From positions 6,769,501 to 6,833,500 of the forward strand of contig NZ_CP024985.1 of the NCBI RefSeq assembly GCF_002803845.1: a stretch of 64,000 bases of DNA, given 5' to 3'. The first letter of the stretch is position 1. Every line of letters starts with the position of its first letter. The notes under the pieces were generated by a model. That model had not been told where the DNA came from. It saw only the letters and a list, made by a program, of their open reading frames with translations, and made no database searches. The DNA comes from Streptomyces lavendulae subsp. lavendulae. Its GTDB lineage: Bacteria > Actinomycetota > Actinomycetes > Streptomycetales > Streptomycetaceae. A program made the translations under genes and the position numbers. This document shows positions 8,901 through 16,022 of this stretch, piece by piece.

Positions 8901-10599
8901 CCTGCTGGAGACCTGGAGCGGGCAGCCCTTCGCCGAACCGGGCAGCACCTGGCGCACCGGCCGCGCGGCCCCGGAGGCCCTGGCCGCCGTCCGCTCCGCC
9001 GGACACCCCCTCGCCTCGACCGCCGACGGCGGCGACGGTGAATGGTTCCTCCAGCGGGCCGCCGACCCCGAGCCCGACGGCGCCGAGGACCGCGAGACCC
9101 TCACCGTCGACACGGACGACACCGCGCGCCTGCCCCGGCTGCTGGAACTGCTCGCCGAGCGGGGACCGCTGACGGCGTCCCCCGCCGCCCGGGAGGCCTT
9201 CGCCCGGCTCACCGGCGTACGCGGCCCCGTCGCGGCCCTGGTCCTCGCCGGGTTCCCCCGCCGCGAGGACCACGGCGAGCACCAGCGCCTGCTGGGCGGG
9301 CCCCCGTACAAGGCGACCAAGGCCATGGTCTCCGCCTACGACGAGCTCTGCCGGGCCCTGGGCGCGGCCGGACGCCGGGCGGTCCTCGCCGCGGGCCTCC
9401 CGCAGGACCCCGCCGACCTGTGGGAGCCCGCCGGGACGACCGCGGCGGCCGAGCGCATGGCCGCCGCCTGGAACGGGCTCCTCGGCGCCGAGGAGCCCGC
9501 CGACGAGGAGCTGGCCGCCGCCCTGGAGGCCGAGCTGGGCCTGCACGAGAGCTGGGCCAGGAGCCTGCCCGCCGGACGCGCCCCGCAGGCCGAGCCCTTC
9601 GGCGAGGACGGCTTCCTCCTCACCCGGGACCGCCGCGGCGCCCTGGAACTGCGGTACGCCGAACCGGACGGCACCGCCGGACGCTGGGTGGCCCCCTCGG
9701 CGCCCGCCCACCGGACGGCCGCCACCGTCATCGCCTGGGCGCTGACCGAACGCCCCGTCGGGGACCCCGCCCGCAGCGGGGCCCTGCTCCTGCACCGGCG
9801 GCTGCGGGAGCAGCTCGCGGGCCCCGGAGCGCTGATCCCCCTCGGAAAGCTGCCCGGCCTGGGACGGTCGGTGCCCACCGACCCGGCCTTCAGCCCCTAC
9901 CGGGGGACCGTCCTGCCCGGTACGGTCCCGATGGCCGAAGGCGCCGAACCCGACACGGTCCACGCCGACGGGACCCTCCTGGTCGGCGCCCCCTCCGGCG
10001 AGACCTTCCTGTGGGCCGCCGCCTTCACCGCCCCCGGCGGAGCGGATCGGGCCGCCGCCACGTGCGGGGCCCGGGGACCGGCCTGGATCCTCGACGACCT
10101 GCCGCGCACCGCCCGGCTCCTGGACGGGCTCGACCGGCTCGCCGCCCGCGCCGCCGACACCCCCGTGCCCCCGGGCGGCTACGAGACCGATCCCTCGCTC
10201 AGCGCCCCCGACCTGGTGGCCGAGGTCGCCCGGACCCTCGGGGTCGGCGCGGACGCCGCCGCCCTCCACCTCCAGCTGCTCGCGCTCGCCCGGCCCACCG
10301 ACCGGGCCGTGCGGCGCTGGAACGGCTGGACGGCGGCCCGGCACAAGGCGGCCCAGGCCGAACTGGTCGCGTCCGGGGCGGTGGAGAGCGGCAAGCGGGC
10401 CCGCGCGGGCCGCACCGCGTTCCTCCCCGGGGAGTGGGCGGACCTGAAGGCCCCGCACCTTCCGCTGGAGAAGGCCAAACTGGAGGGCCACCTGGCGTGG
10501 GCCGCGGGCAAGAGCCTGTACGCGATGACGCTGCGGCTGCTCGCCCCGCTGCCCCCGCACGAACTGTTCGCCCGCGCCTGGCGGCAGGCACGCCCGTAA
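5971..10599 (+). CDS. Very large uncharacterised actinobacterial protein
   Basis: This is 1542 residues with no recognised catalytic motif. Residues 1-450 look alpha-helical and repeat-like (Ala/Arg/Leu-rich, ARAHALARKAEQAHR). Residues about 485-800 are strand-rich with many Gly/Trp/aromatic turns, beta-propeller-like (TSTWPVLTVYG, YGGMVQNGLGYQF). A helical region of about 900-1350 follows. The last ~130 residues (LHLQLLALARPTDRAVRRW then ARAGRTAFLPGEW) resemble a winged-helix-like end I recall from proteins annotated only as DNA-binding, beside MoxR/vWA genes in Streptomyces; that resemblance is from memory and no such partners are here. ATG 5971 has a weak AGGAT upstream. It converges on whiB with an 11-bp gap. 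Codon bias matches its neighbours. Confidence 0.8.
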   Translation: MKIQILPPAEPHRSTVYPDWAAAHDPARAADAAALFAEALSTLHTAYEKPGRYVDGLERLVRTLEPAHLPWFWDTLGHRLIPWHLRSAARAHALARKAEQAHRLPVDPDWHRANLLLFARAGALPATAIGTHQTWLTATLDPRAAHEEFVRFLEAWAASPGEPPADLARRLRISARAAGAGTAEEARVLGALLGAAHGKDVPDRLLDAATALLTEHPPADDTAALLLDLFPESRGDAGAWLRLLLACGAADAAAAGRIVPEGGLDGWFARYTHRFGHGRSGSGIMRQPMPAELFELLTRWAPRLRAAAPLRLHEDRYRHPGLDADLLDACLAEGIAVEDPGPAVRLEFRDGRSRRDLKALAADPVFGPRLEGTVHEALRTAGSAITRLPHNAGIAAGVHGRVEALLDALRGGGLAAADEAVDELHGLLDRPTARALDGIEEALAGLDLTGPLGRALRAGLPEEFGWPALDEAVAELGGPDRVVGVTSTWPVLTVYGPDRAFAVDHAGRRDACAFRIPGTAPRPAATPDEPAAAAPSLTVHHIGGQFLVAWSDAGNNVPDRAFWTDHPEDVFEPEQTYGLRRYGGMVQNGLGYQFATPDGTGRHDGRVVLRPGGRGGIGHHDVQMSDGTRFWSARTFCSWGSWTRVDPDTGERGTDRTPPAFHTATEPPPGTRLFGDVQSLAVLPPGAPASPLGQDGRLVGFRVLHRTPYAGPSPREFLLQGTDGRSASYRSRRPGRRPWAVLRMPAGGEDAVLAGEETVRCHSAEDNSLLWQVHGFPGSDRRRAPGFGDGAGPVPPPAFWHFLTPRDETSSHALRTVAEPLVRDLLDAAVRADPAPALPGALEPRIAEGVARAAHRAADILRRRRALSRRVALLRAEPAVSLRTEVPDTELTPALLGLLPDRRRHHGCPEPQPQPALLTAVAADGRHLRGEIDEETRLLALPADPAPWQPLVGRIGAVAWRACAATTSDADRAALAALLETWSGQPFAEPGSTWRTGRAAPEALAAVRSAGHPLASTADGGDGEWFLQRAADPEPDGAEDRETLTVDTDDTARLPRLLELLAERGPLTASPAAREAFARLTGVRGPVAALVLAGFPRREDHGEHQRLLGGPPYKATKAMVSAYDELCRALGAAGRRAVLAAGLPQDPADLWEPAGTTAAAERMAAAWNGLLGAEEPADEELAAALEAELGLHESWARSLPAGRAPQAEPFGEDGFLLTRDRRGALELRYAEPDGTAGRWVAPSAPAHRTAATVIAWALTERPVGDPARSGALLLHRRLREQLAGPGALIPLGKLPGLGRSVPTDPAFSPYRGTVLPGTVPMAEGAEPDTVHADGTLLVGAPSGETFLWAAAFTAPGGADRAAATCGARGPAWILDDLPRTARLLDGLDRLAARAADTPVPPGGYETDPSLSAPDLVAEVARTLGVGADAAALHLQLLALARPTDRAVRRWNGWTAARHKAAQAELVASGAVESGKRARAGRTAFLPGEWADLKAPHLPLEKAKLEGHLAWAAGKSLYAMTLRLLAPLPPHELFARAWRQARP

Positions 10600-10610
10600 C
10601 GGGCCCGGGG

Positions 10611-10907
10611 CTACACCGACACGGGCCGGGCGGCGGCGCCGGACAGCAGCCGCCGCCGCTCCTCCTCCGTCAGTCCGCCCCACACCCCGAAGGGCTCGCG
10701 GGTGCGCAGCGCGTGCTCCAGGCAGGCCGCCCGCACCGGGCAGCCCTGGCACACCCGCTTCGCGGCCTCGTCCCGGTCCTCGCGCTCCTCGCCCCGCTCG
10801 CCGGCGGGGTGGAAGAACCTGCCGGGGCCCAGGCCCCGGCAGGCGGCCCGGGCCTGCCACTGCCAGTGGTGGTGCGCGGCGCCGGGCAGACGGGAGACGT
10901 CTTTCAC
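10611..10907 (-). CDS. WhiB-like (Wbl) iron-sulfur regulator
   Basis: This is a 98-residue Wbl protein. The four cluster-ligating cysteines are C23, C53, C56 and C62 (spacing C-x29-C-x2-C-x5-C). The turn motif GVWGG follows at residues 74-78, then a basic tail EEERRRLL. Proteins of this family carry a [4Fe-4S] cluster and usually act with the principal sigma factor in transcription control. The His-rich start (AHHHWQWQ) and RFFHPAGERG stretch differ from WhiB, WblA, WblC and WblE as I know them, so I give no symbol. ATG 10907 is preceded by GGAAGGGAACTGCC. Downstream it converges on the 1542-residue gene. Confidence 0.93.
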   Translation of the reverse strand: MKDVSRLPGAAHHHWQWQARAACRGLGPGRFFHPAGERGEEREDRDEAAKRVCQGCPVRAACLEHALRTREPFGVWGGLTEEERRRLLSGAAARPVSV

Positions 10908-11004
10908 GGCAGTTCCCTTCCGTAGGTTCCGTGACTCCTCCCGCGTCTGACCGCGAGCGGCACTCCGAAACCCGGCGGAGCGGACCGCCTTCGTCCGCCA
11001 CCGG

Positions 11005-12129
11005 TCAGGGGCGCCGGGCCCACTCCTCGGCCAGCAGCCGGTACGAGCGCACCCGGTCGGCGGGCGAGTGCGTGATCGTCGTGATCAGCAGCTCGTCCGC
11101 GCCGGTGGCCTCCCGCAGCCGCTCCAGGTGGTCCGCGACCGTCGCCGCCGACCCCACGAACCGGGTCTCCACCCGGTCGGCGACCAGCGCGTGATCGGCC
11201 GCCGACCAGCCGGCCACCAGCTCCCGCGCCTCCCCCGGCGAGGGGAAGGGGATCGCGCCCTCGGCGGTACGGATGCTGTGCACCCAGGGGGCGTACCCGG
11301 CGGCCAGCTCGCGGGCCTCCGCGTCGTCCGGGGCCACCACCACGTCCGCCGACACCGTCAGGTACGGCCGGTCCAGTGCGGCGGACGGCTTGAAGGCGGC
11401 CCGGTAGCCCTCGGCGGCCTCCAGCACGCTCGCCGGGCTCACGTGGTAGTTCGCGGCGAAGCGCAGCCCGTTCGCGCCGGCCGTCTCCGCGCTCTGCCCG
11501 CCGCTGCTGCCCAGGATCCACACCTGGACGTCGGCCCCCTCGCCGGGGACGGGGTGCGCCTCCACCCCCTCCGGGGAGCGGTACTCGCCGCGCAGCAGGG
11601 CCAGTACGTCGCCCACCTGCTCGGCGTAGTCCTGCGGGCGGGCCCCCGGCAGGTTCAGCAACCGCTGCTGGAGGGCCACGCGGGGGTGGCCGAGGAGGTG
11701 GGCGAAGGAGAACCGGGGCGGTATCCGCAGCCCGCCCGGCGTCCACCCCTCGAAGGGCGGGGCCGCGTCCGGCGCGGGCTGCGGCGGCCGGCCGGCCGAG
11801 CGGCCCAGGCCCAGGTCGAGGCGGCCCGGGTGCAGGGCGTCGATCAGCCCGAACTCCTCCACCGTGGACAGCGCGGTGCGGTGGCCCAGCTGCACGGCCC
11901 CCGACCCGAGCCGGATCGTGGAGGTGGCCCCGGCCGTCAGCGCCAGCAGCACGGCGGGCGAGGTCCCGGCGACCCCCGGGTTCAGGTGGTGCTCGGCGAA
12001 CCAGTAGCGGGCGTAGCCGAGCCGCTCGGCCTGCCGGGCGAGGGCGACGGTGTGGTGCAGCGCCTCGGCGGCGGTGGAGCCGGACGGGACGGGGACGAGG
12101 TCGAGGACCCCGAGGGGGGTACGGGACAC
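11005..12129 (-). CDS. LLM-class flavin-dependent oxidoreductase (MsnO8-like group)
   Basis: This is a 374-residue luciferase-like monooxygenase that would use reduced FMN from a separate reductase. It starts RTPLGVLDLVPVPSGST, typical of the 'luciferase family oxidoreductase group 1' subfamily. It then has YARYWFAEHHLNPG and LGSGAVQLGHRTAL. GTG 12129 has GGAGGAG upstream. It is the last gene of a three-monooxygenase set; the stop of the preceding gene is 11 bp away, so the genes are co-transcribed. With the sulfur-type leader peptide upstream, a role in taking sulfur from organosulfur compounds is inferred. The substrate is unknown. Confidence 0.88.
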   Translation of the reverse strand: MSRTPLGVLDLVPVPSGSTAAEALHHTVALARQAERLGYARYWFAEHHLNPGVAGTSPAVLLALTAGATSTIRLGSGAVQLGHRTALSTVEEFGLIDALHPGRLDLGLGRSAGRPPQPAPDAAPPFEGWTPGGLRIPPRFSFAHLLGHPRVALQQRLLNLPGARPQDYAEQVGDVLALLRGEYRSPEGVEAHPVPGEGADVQVWILGSSGGQSAETAGANGLRFAANYHVSPASVLEAAEGYRAAFKPSAALDRPYLTVSADVVVAPDDAEARELAAGYAPWVHSIRTAEGAIPFPSPGEARELVAGWSAADHALVADRVETRFVGSAATVADHLERLREATGADELLITTITHSPADRVRSYRLLAEEWARRP

Positions 12130-12140
12130 GGTGCTCCTCC

Positions 12141-13508
12141 TCAGGGGCCGGTGGGGGCCGGGATCCGCGGTGCGGCCAGGCCCAGGTGGTCGCGCAGGGT
12201 GGGTCCGGAGTACTCGCGCCGGAACACCCCCCGTTCCTGGAGCAGCGGGACGACGGTGTCGGCGAAGCCGTCCAGGCCGCCGGGCGTCAGGTGCGGGACG
12301 AGGATGAAACCGTCGGCCGCGTCCTGCTGGACCAGGTCGTCGATCGCGGCGGCGACGGTGGCGGGCGAGCCGATGAAGGTCTGCCGTCCGGTGGTCTCGA
12401 TCACCAGCTCCCGGATCGACAGCTTCCGGGCGGCGGCCAGCTCCCGCCACTCCCGGGCGGTGGCCAGCGGATCGCGGAACATGCGCACGCTGGCCCGGCC
12501 CCGCGCGACGGTGTTCTCCCCGGGGACCGGGTCGACCTCCGGGAGCGGGCCGTCCGGGTCGTACGCGGACAGGTCCCGGTTCCAGACGTGCTCCAGGTAC
12601 GAGATCGCCGTGGCCCCGCTGACCTGCGCGAGGCGTACCTCGCGGGCCAGTTCCCGGGCCTCGGCGTCGGTGTCACCGAGGACGAAGGTGGCCGCGGGCA
12701 GGATCTTCAGCTGGTCCGGGGTGCGGCCGTACCGGGCGAGCCGGCCCTTGACGTCCGCGTAGAAGGCCCGGCCCTCCTCCAGGGTGGCGTACCGGCCGAA
12801 GATGGCGTCGGCGTCGGCCGCGGCGAACTCCCGGCCCTCGTCCGAATCGCCCGCCTGGAAGACCACCGGCCGGCCCTGGGGGCTGCGCGGCACGTTGAAC
12901 CGCCCCGAGATGTCGAACTGTTCGCCCCGGTGGACGAAGGCGCCCGCGCCCGCGTCCCGCAGGAAGACCCCCGACGCCGGGTCGGCGAGGACCTCGCCCC
13001 CGTCCCAGGAGTCGAACAGTTCGTTGGCGGTGGCCAGGAACTCGCGGGCCCGCCCGTAGCGTTCCTCGCGCGGCAGGAAGCCGCCGCGCCGGAAGTTCTC
13101 GCCGGTGAAGGCGTCCCAGGAGGTCACCACGTTCCAGGCGGCCCGGCCGCCCGACAGGTGGTCGAGGGTGGCGAACTGGCGGGCCACCTCGTAGGGCTCG
13201 TTGAAGGTGGAGTTGATGGTGCCGGTCAGGCCCAGGTGCTCGGTCACGGCGGCGAGGGCGGAGAGGACCGTGAAGGTGTCGGGCCGGCCGACCACGTCCA
13301 GGTCGTGGATCCGGCCGCCCTGTTCGCGCAGCCGCAGTCCCTCGGCGAGGAAGAGGAAGTCGAAGCGGGCGCGCTCGGCGGTCTGCGCGAAGTGGACGAA
13401 GGAGTCGAAGTCGATGTGGCTGCCGGCCTCCGGGTGGCTCCACACGGTGGTGTTGTTGACCCCGGGGAAGTGCGCGGCCAGATGGATCTGCTTGAGGGGT
13501 TTGCCCAT
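12141..13508 (-). CDS. NtaA/SnaA/DszA-family FMN-dependent monooxygenase
   Basis: This is a 455-residue two-component flavin monooxygenase. The family hallmark HLAAHFPGVNNTTVW is at the N terminus, followed by FDFLFLAEGLRLRE, STFNEPYEVARQFATLDHLS, and GRAAWNVVTSWD. The C-terminal FRREYSGPTLRDHLGL is also typical. Known relatives oxidise nitrilotriacetate, dibenzothiophene sulfone and dimethyl sulfide. ATG 13508 follows CGGAGGACACG at slightly long spacing. It lies 53 bp after the stop of the preceding monooxygenase and 11 bp before the next, the middle of the operon. The leader peptide points to sulfur scavenging over nitrogen-compound breakdown, but sequence alone does not settle the substrate. 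Confidence 0.92.
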   Translation of the reverse strand: MGKPLKQIHLAAHFPGVNNTTVWSHPEAGSHIDFDSFVHFAQTAERARFDFLFLAEGLRLREQGGRIHDLDVVGRPDTFTVLSALAAVTEHLGLTGTINSTFNEPYEVARQFATLDHLSGGRAAWNVVTSWDAFTGENFRRGGFLPREERYGRAREFLATANELFDSWDGGEVLADPASGVFLRDAGAGAFVHRGEQFDISGRFNVPRSPQGRPVVFQAGDSDEGREFAAADADAIFGRYATLEEGRAFYADVKGRLARYGRTPDQLKILPAATFVLGDTDAEARELAREVRLAQVSGATAISYLEHVWNRDLSAYDPDGPLPEVDPVPGENTVARGRASVRMFRDPLATAREWRELAAARKLSIRELVIETTGRQTFIGSPATVAAAIDDLVQQDAADGFILVPHLTPGGLDGFADTVVPLLQERGVFRREYSGPTLRDHLGLAAPRIPAPTGP

Positions 13509-13561
13509 GGTGGTACGTGTCCTCCGGGTCGTGGCCGGTGCGTCGTGTGGTCGGGCCGCGC

Positions 13562-14737
13562 TCAGGCGGCGGGCCGCGCGTAGCGGTTCGCGGGGCGGGG
13601 GAGCCCGAGCAGGCCGCGCAGCGAGGAGGCCCCGTAGGAACGCCGGAAGGCGCCGCGCCGCTGGAGCTCCGGCACCAGGCCGCGGGTGATCGCCGGGAGG
13701 TCGTGCGCCAGCACGCCGGGCCGCAGCCGGAAGCCGCCCAGCCCGGCCCGCCGCCAGTCCAGCAGCAGGTCCGCGAGCTGCGCGGGTGTCCCCGCGAACA
13801 GCAGGGCGTCGCTCGTGTACGCCGACCCGTGGACGGAGTCCAGCCGCTGGAGCCGCCGGGTCGCCGCCGCGGGGCTCGCGTCGAGGAAGACGGTCAGTTC
13901 GCCGAACACGTGCAGGGGCCGCCCGGCCCGGCCCGCCGCCTCCTGGGCGGCCCGGATCCCGGCCACGGCGGCGCGGGCCTGACCGGCGTCCCGGGCGGTC
14001 ACGTATCCGAGGTCGGCGGAGCGGGCGAGCAGCGGGTACGCCGAGGCGTCGGCCGCAAGGGCGCTGACCGGCGGCTGCCCCTGCGGGGGACGCGGGGTGA
14101 TCGAGGGGCCGCGGACGCTGAAGTGGGGTCCCTCGAAGTCGATGTGGTGCAGCCGCTCCCGGTCCACGAAGCGGCCCGTGGCCACGTCCCGGATCTCGGC
14201 GTCGTCCTCCCAGCTGTCCCACAGCCGCCGCGTCACCTCGACGTGGTCGGCCGCCTCGGCCAGCAGGACGGAGGCCGGTTCCGAGGCGGTGCGGCGGCCG
14301 AAGTGGCGTGCCTCGTCCGGGCGTTCGGAGATCTGCACGCGCAGTCCGGCCCGGCCGCGGCTGACGTGGTCCAGGGTGGCCACGGCCTTCGAGACGTGGA
14401 AGGGCTCGGTGTGCGTGGCGGTCACGCTCGGCACCAGGCCGATGTGCCGGGTCAGCGGCGCGACCCGGGCGGCGACCAGGACCGCGTCGAGCCGGCCGCG
14501 GACCAGGTCCGTACGGCCGTCGGCCTCGGCCGGATCGGTGGACTGCAGGCCGAGCGCGTCCTCGAAGGTGACGAAGTCGAGCAGGCCGGCCTCGGCCTCG
14601 GCGACCAGGTCCGCCCAGTAGCGCGCGGTGGTCAACTCACCGGGCCGGGCGCCCGGTTCGCGCCAGGCGGCCGGATGCCAGCCGGCCCCTTCGAGGGCCA
14701 CGGCCAGGTGGAGCGGGGCGGGGTCGGATGGGGGCAC
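13562..14737 (-). CDS. LLM-class flavin-dependent oxidoreductase
   Basis: This is a 391-residue bacterial luciferase-like monooxygenase, first structural gene of the operon. Features include FVTFEDALGLQSTD, the APLTRHIGLVPSVTATHTEP block, and ISERPDEARHFGRR. The C-terminal FRRSYGASSLRGLLGL resembles the end of the NtaA-type protein downstream, suggesting related C-terminal packing. The start is GTG 14737 with AGGAAGGCAG upstream; it lies 72 bp after the leader-peptide stop, a typical attenuator distance. It needs a flavin reductase, which is not in this window. The substrate is unknown; organosulfur is inferred from the leader. Confidence 0.9.
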   Translation of the reverse strand: MPPSDPAPLHLAVALEGAGWHPAAWREPGARPGELTTARYWADLVAEAEAGLLDFVTFEDALGLQSTDPAEADGRTDLVRGRLDAVLVAARVAPLTRHIGLVPSVTATHTEPFHVSKAVATLDHVSRGRAGLRVQISERPDEARHFGRRTASEPASVLLAEAADHVEVTRRLWDSWEDDAEIRDVATGRFVDRERLHHIDFEGPHFSVRGPSITPRPPQGQPPVSALAADASAYPLLARSADLGYVTARDAGQARAAVAGIRAAQEAAGRAGRPLHVFGELTVFLDASPAAATRRLQRLDSVHGSAYTSDALLFAGTPAQLADLLLDWRRAGLGGFRLRPGVLAHDLPAITRGLVPELQRRGAFRRSYGASSLRGLLGLPRPANRYARPAA

Positions 14738-14809
14738 GGCGGAACTGCCTTCCTGATCGGACGTGCGGTGGCCGGCGCGGCGGGGTGCCGCGGGCGGCTC
14801 GGGACGCGA

Positions 14810-14950
14810 TCAGGGGCGACAGAGGGAGGCGCAGACCCGCTGGAGGTCGACGTGGGTGCGCGCGTGCAGGCGCACCAGCCGGCGCGGGGCGAGCACGGGA
14901 GCCGGACGGAGTGCGGGACGACCGCTGATCTGCCACGTGTTCACCGCCAC
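14810..14950 (-). CDS. Leader peptide of the HxDLxR sulfur-metabolism type
   Basis: This 46-codon reading frame starts at GTG 14950 and ends at the TGA 14812-14810. It has a strong ribosome binding site (GGAGGGAGGAAGG) 3-4 bases before the start. The peptide ends RTHVDLQRVCASLCRP, matching the pattern RLHxDLxRVxSALCR that I know from short Streptomyces peptides annotated 'putative leader peptide' ahead of sulfur-assimilation genes. It holds two Cys codons near its end (the VC and LC positions), fitting cysteine-sensitive translation/attenuation control. It sits between a good promoter (14987-15015) and three co-directional monooxygenase genes. No gene finder would normally keep it because of its size. 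Confidence 0.78.
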   Translation of the reverse strand: MAVNTWQISGRPALRPAPVLAPRRLVRLHARTHVDLQRVCASLCRP

Positions 14951-14986
14951 GGCCTTCCTCCCTCCGTCCGTGCTCCCGTTCCACCG

Positions 14987-15015
14987 ACGCTACGGGAGAC
15001 TCCGGCGGCACTCAA
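14987..15015 (-). promoter_or_regulatory. Promoter of leader/monooxygenase operon
   Basis: On the minus strand a -35-like TTGAGT (15015-15010) and a -10-like TAGCGT (14992-14987) are separated by exactly 17 bases. The expected transcription start is near 14980, about 30 bases before the leader GTG. This is a good vegetative-type promoter for Streptomyces and is placed where the leader peptide needs it. Confidence 0.55.
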
Positions 15016-15036
15016 TGAACCCCGTGTTAAGCCGCG

Positions 15037-15750
15037 TTACGGCCGGATCCCGTCGGCCCCGGGGGTGCGCAGGCCGATGAAGACCGGCTTCCGGCGCAGG
15101 GTGAACCCCATCGACTCGTACAGCCCGATCGCGTGGGTGTTCTCGGCGGCCGCGTGCAGGAACGGCGCGTCCCCGCGCTCCAGGATCTCCCCGACGAGGG
15201 CCCGCACCAGCCGGCCCGCGAGGCCCCTGCCCCGGTGGTCGGGGTGGGTGCAGACGGCGCTGATCTCCGTCCAGCCCGGCGGCTGCATGCGTTCCCCGGC
15301 CATCGCGACGAGCCGGCCCTCCTGCCGGAACCCGAGGTACGTGCCGAGCTCGACGGTGCGGGGCAGGAAGGGGCCCGGCTGGGCCAGCTCGACCAGCTCG
15401 GTCATCTCCGCCACGTCGTCCCGCCCGAGGCGTACGGCCTCCGGCGCGGCCTCGCCCCGGACGGCCCGGCCGTCCAACTGGACGCCGGGGATCTCCAGCA
15501 CCGTGGCCCAGCCGGCCGGCGGGGTCGGCAGGCCGGTCAGCCAGACCGTCTCGCCGGGCCCGATCAGCGCGGCGAGGTCGGCCCAGGCGGCGGGGTCGGC
15601 GGGGTCGGCCAGCGCGGCGAACGGGTTCGCGGCCGGCAGGTAGCGGGCGGCCAGACCGCCGGGGGCGGTCTCGGCGAAGGCCCGGTGCGGGCCGGTCAGG
15701 GACGCCCACACCGGGTTGTCCAGGGGGGCGGCGGGATGTTCGGTGCGCAT
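15037..15750 (-). CDS. GNAT-family N-acetyltransferase
   Basis: This is a 237-residue acetyltransferase whose catalytic domain is in the C-terminal half. The acetyl-CoA binding motif is THPDHRGRGLAGRLVRALV. It is followed by FLHAAAENTHAIGLYESMGF, the usual motif-B/C pairing of the FR47-like branch. The N-terminal ~110 residues (AARYLPAANPFAAL, ALIGPGETVWLTGLP) form the noncatalytic half seen in tandem-GNAT-like actinobacterial proteins. ATG 15750 has GGAAGGATCC at relatively long spacing. It lies between two divergent leader peptides and is on the same strand as the monooxygenase operon, 86 bp upstream of the leader start. The acceptor substrate is unknown. Confidence 0.88.
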   Translation of the reverse strand: MRTEHPAAPLDNPVWASLTGPHRAFAETAPGGLAARYLPAANPFAALADPADPAAWADLAALIGPGETVWLTGLPTPPAGWATVLEIPGVQLDGRAVRGEAAPEAVRLGRDDVAEMTELVELAQPGPFLPRTVELGTYLGFRQEGRLVAMAGERMQPPGWTEISAVCTHPDHRGRGLAGRLVRALVGEILERGDAPFLHAAAENTHAIGLYESMGFTLRRKPVFIGLRTPGADGIRP

Positions 15751-15804
15751 CGGGTGCGGGGATCCTTCCGTGGGGGCGGTCAACAGCCGCCCCTGACCGC
15801 CTTC

Positions 15805-15833
15805 TTGACGGCCCCGCGCGGCGCCACGAGACT
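15805..15833 (+). promoter_or_regulatory. Possible promoter of the plus-strand leader
   Basis: TTGACG at 15805-15810 is followed after 17 bases by GAGACT (15828-15833), a good -35 with a poor -10. The predicted start near 15840 is about 60 bases before the 29-codon leader. The -10 match is weak, so this is tentative. Confidence 0.3.
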
Positions 15834-15898
15834 GCGGGGGACAGCGACGGCCAGGGGCAGGGTAAGCCCCGTGGGCAGCGGGGGGCAGGTCGATTTCC

Positions 15899-15988
15899 GT
15901 GACACCGGTACGGACGCCGCGCCGCTGGTGGCTGACCCGACGCCTGCACATCGACCTCCTCCGCGTCAGCAGCGCCACCCGCCCCTGA
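15899..15988 (+). CDS. Second HxDLxR-type leader peptide, atypical C terminus
   Basis: GTG 15899 to TGA 15986-15988 encodes 29 residues ending RLHIDLLRVSSATRP. This matches the family pattern RLHxDLxRVSSAxCR except that the usual Leu-Cys before the final Arg is replaced by Thr, leaving no cysteine. GGGGGCAGG lies upstream at rather long spacing. It points away from the first leader, with the GNAT gene between them. The next plus-strand gene is the GST-like protein about 750 bp downstream, beyond GC-rich repeats. Either it still regulates that gene or it is an orphan left after its operon was lost. I am moderately sure it is a real family member. Confidence 0.5.
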   Translation: MTPVRTPRRWWLTRRLHIDLLRVSSATRP

Positions 15989-16022
15989 CCCCGGCCCCGG
16001 CCCCTGGAGCCCGCCGCACCCG

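Noticed and set aside
11005..14950. Biosynthetic gene cluster based on three monooxygenases
   Set aside because: No core biosynthetic enzyme is present, and the leader peptide marks sulfur scavenging instead.
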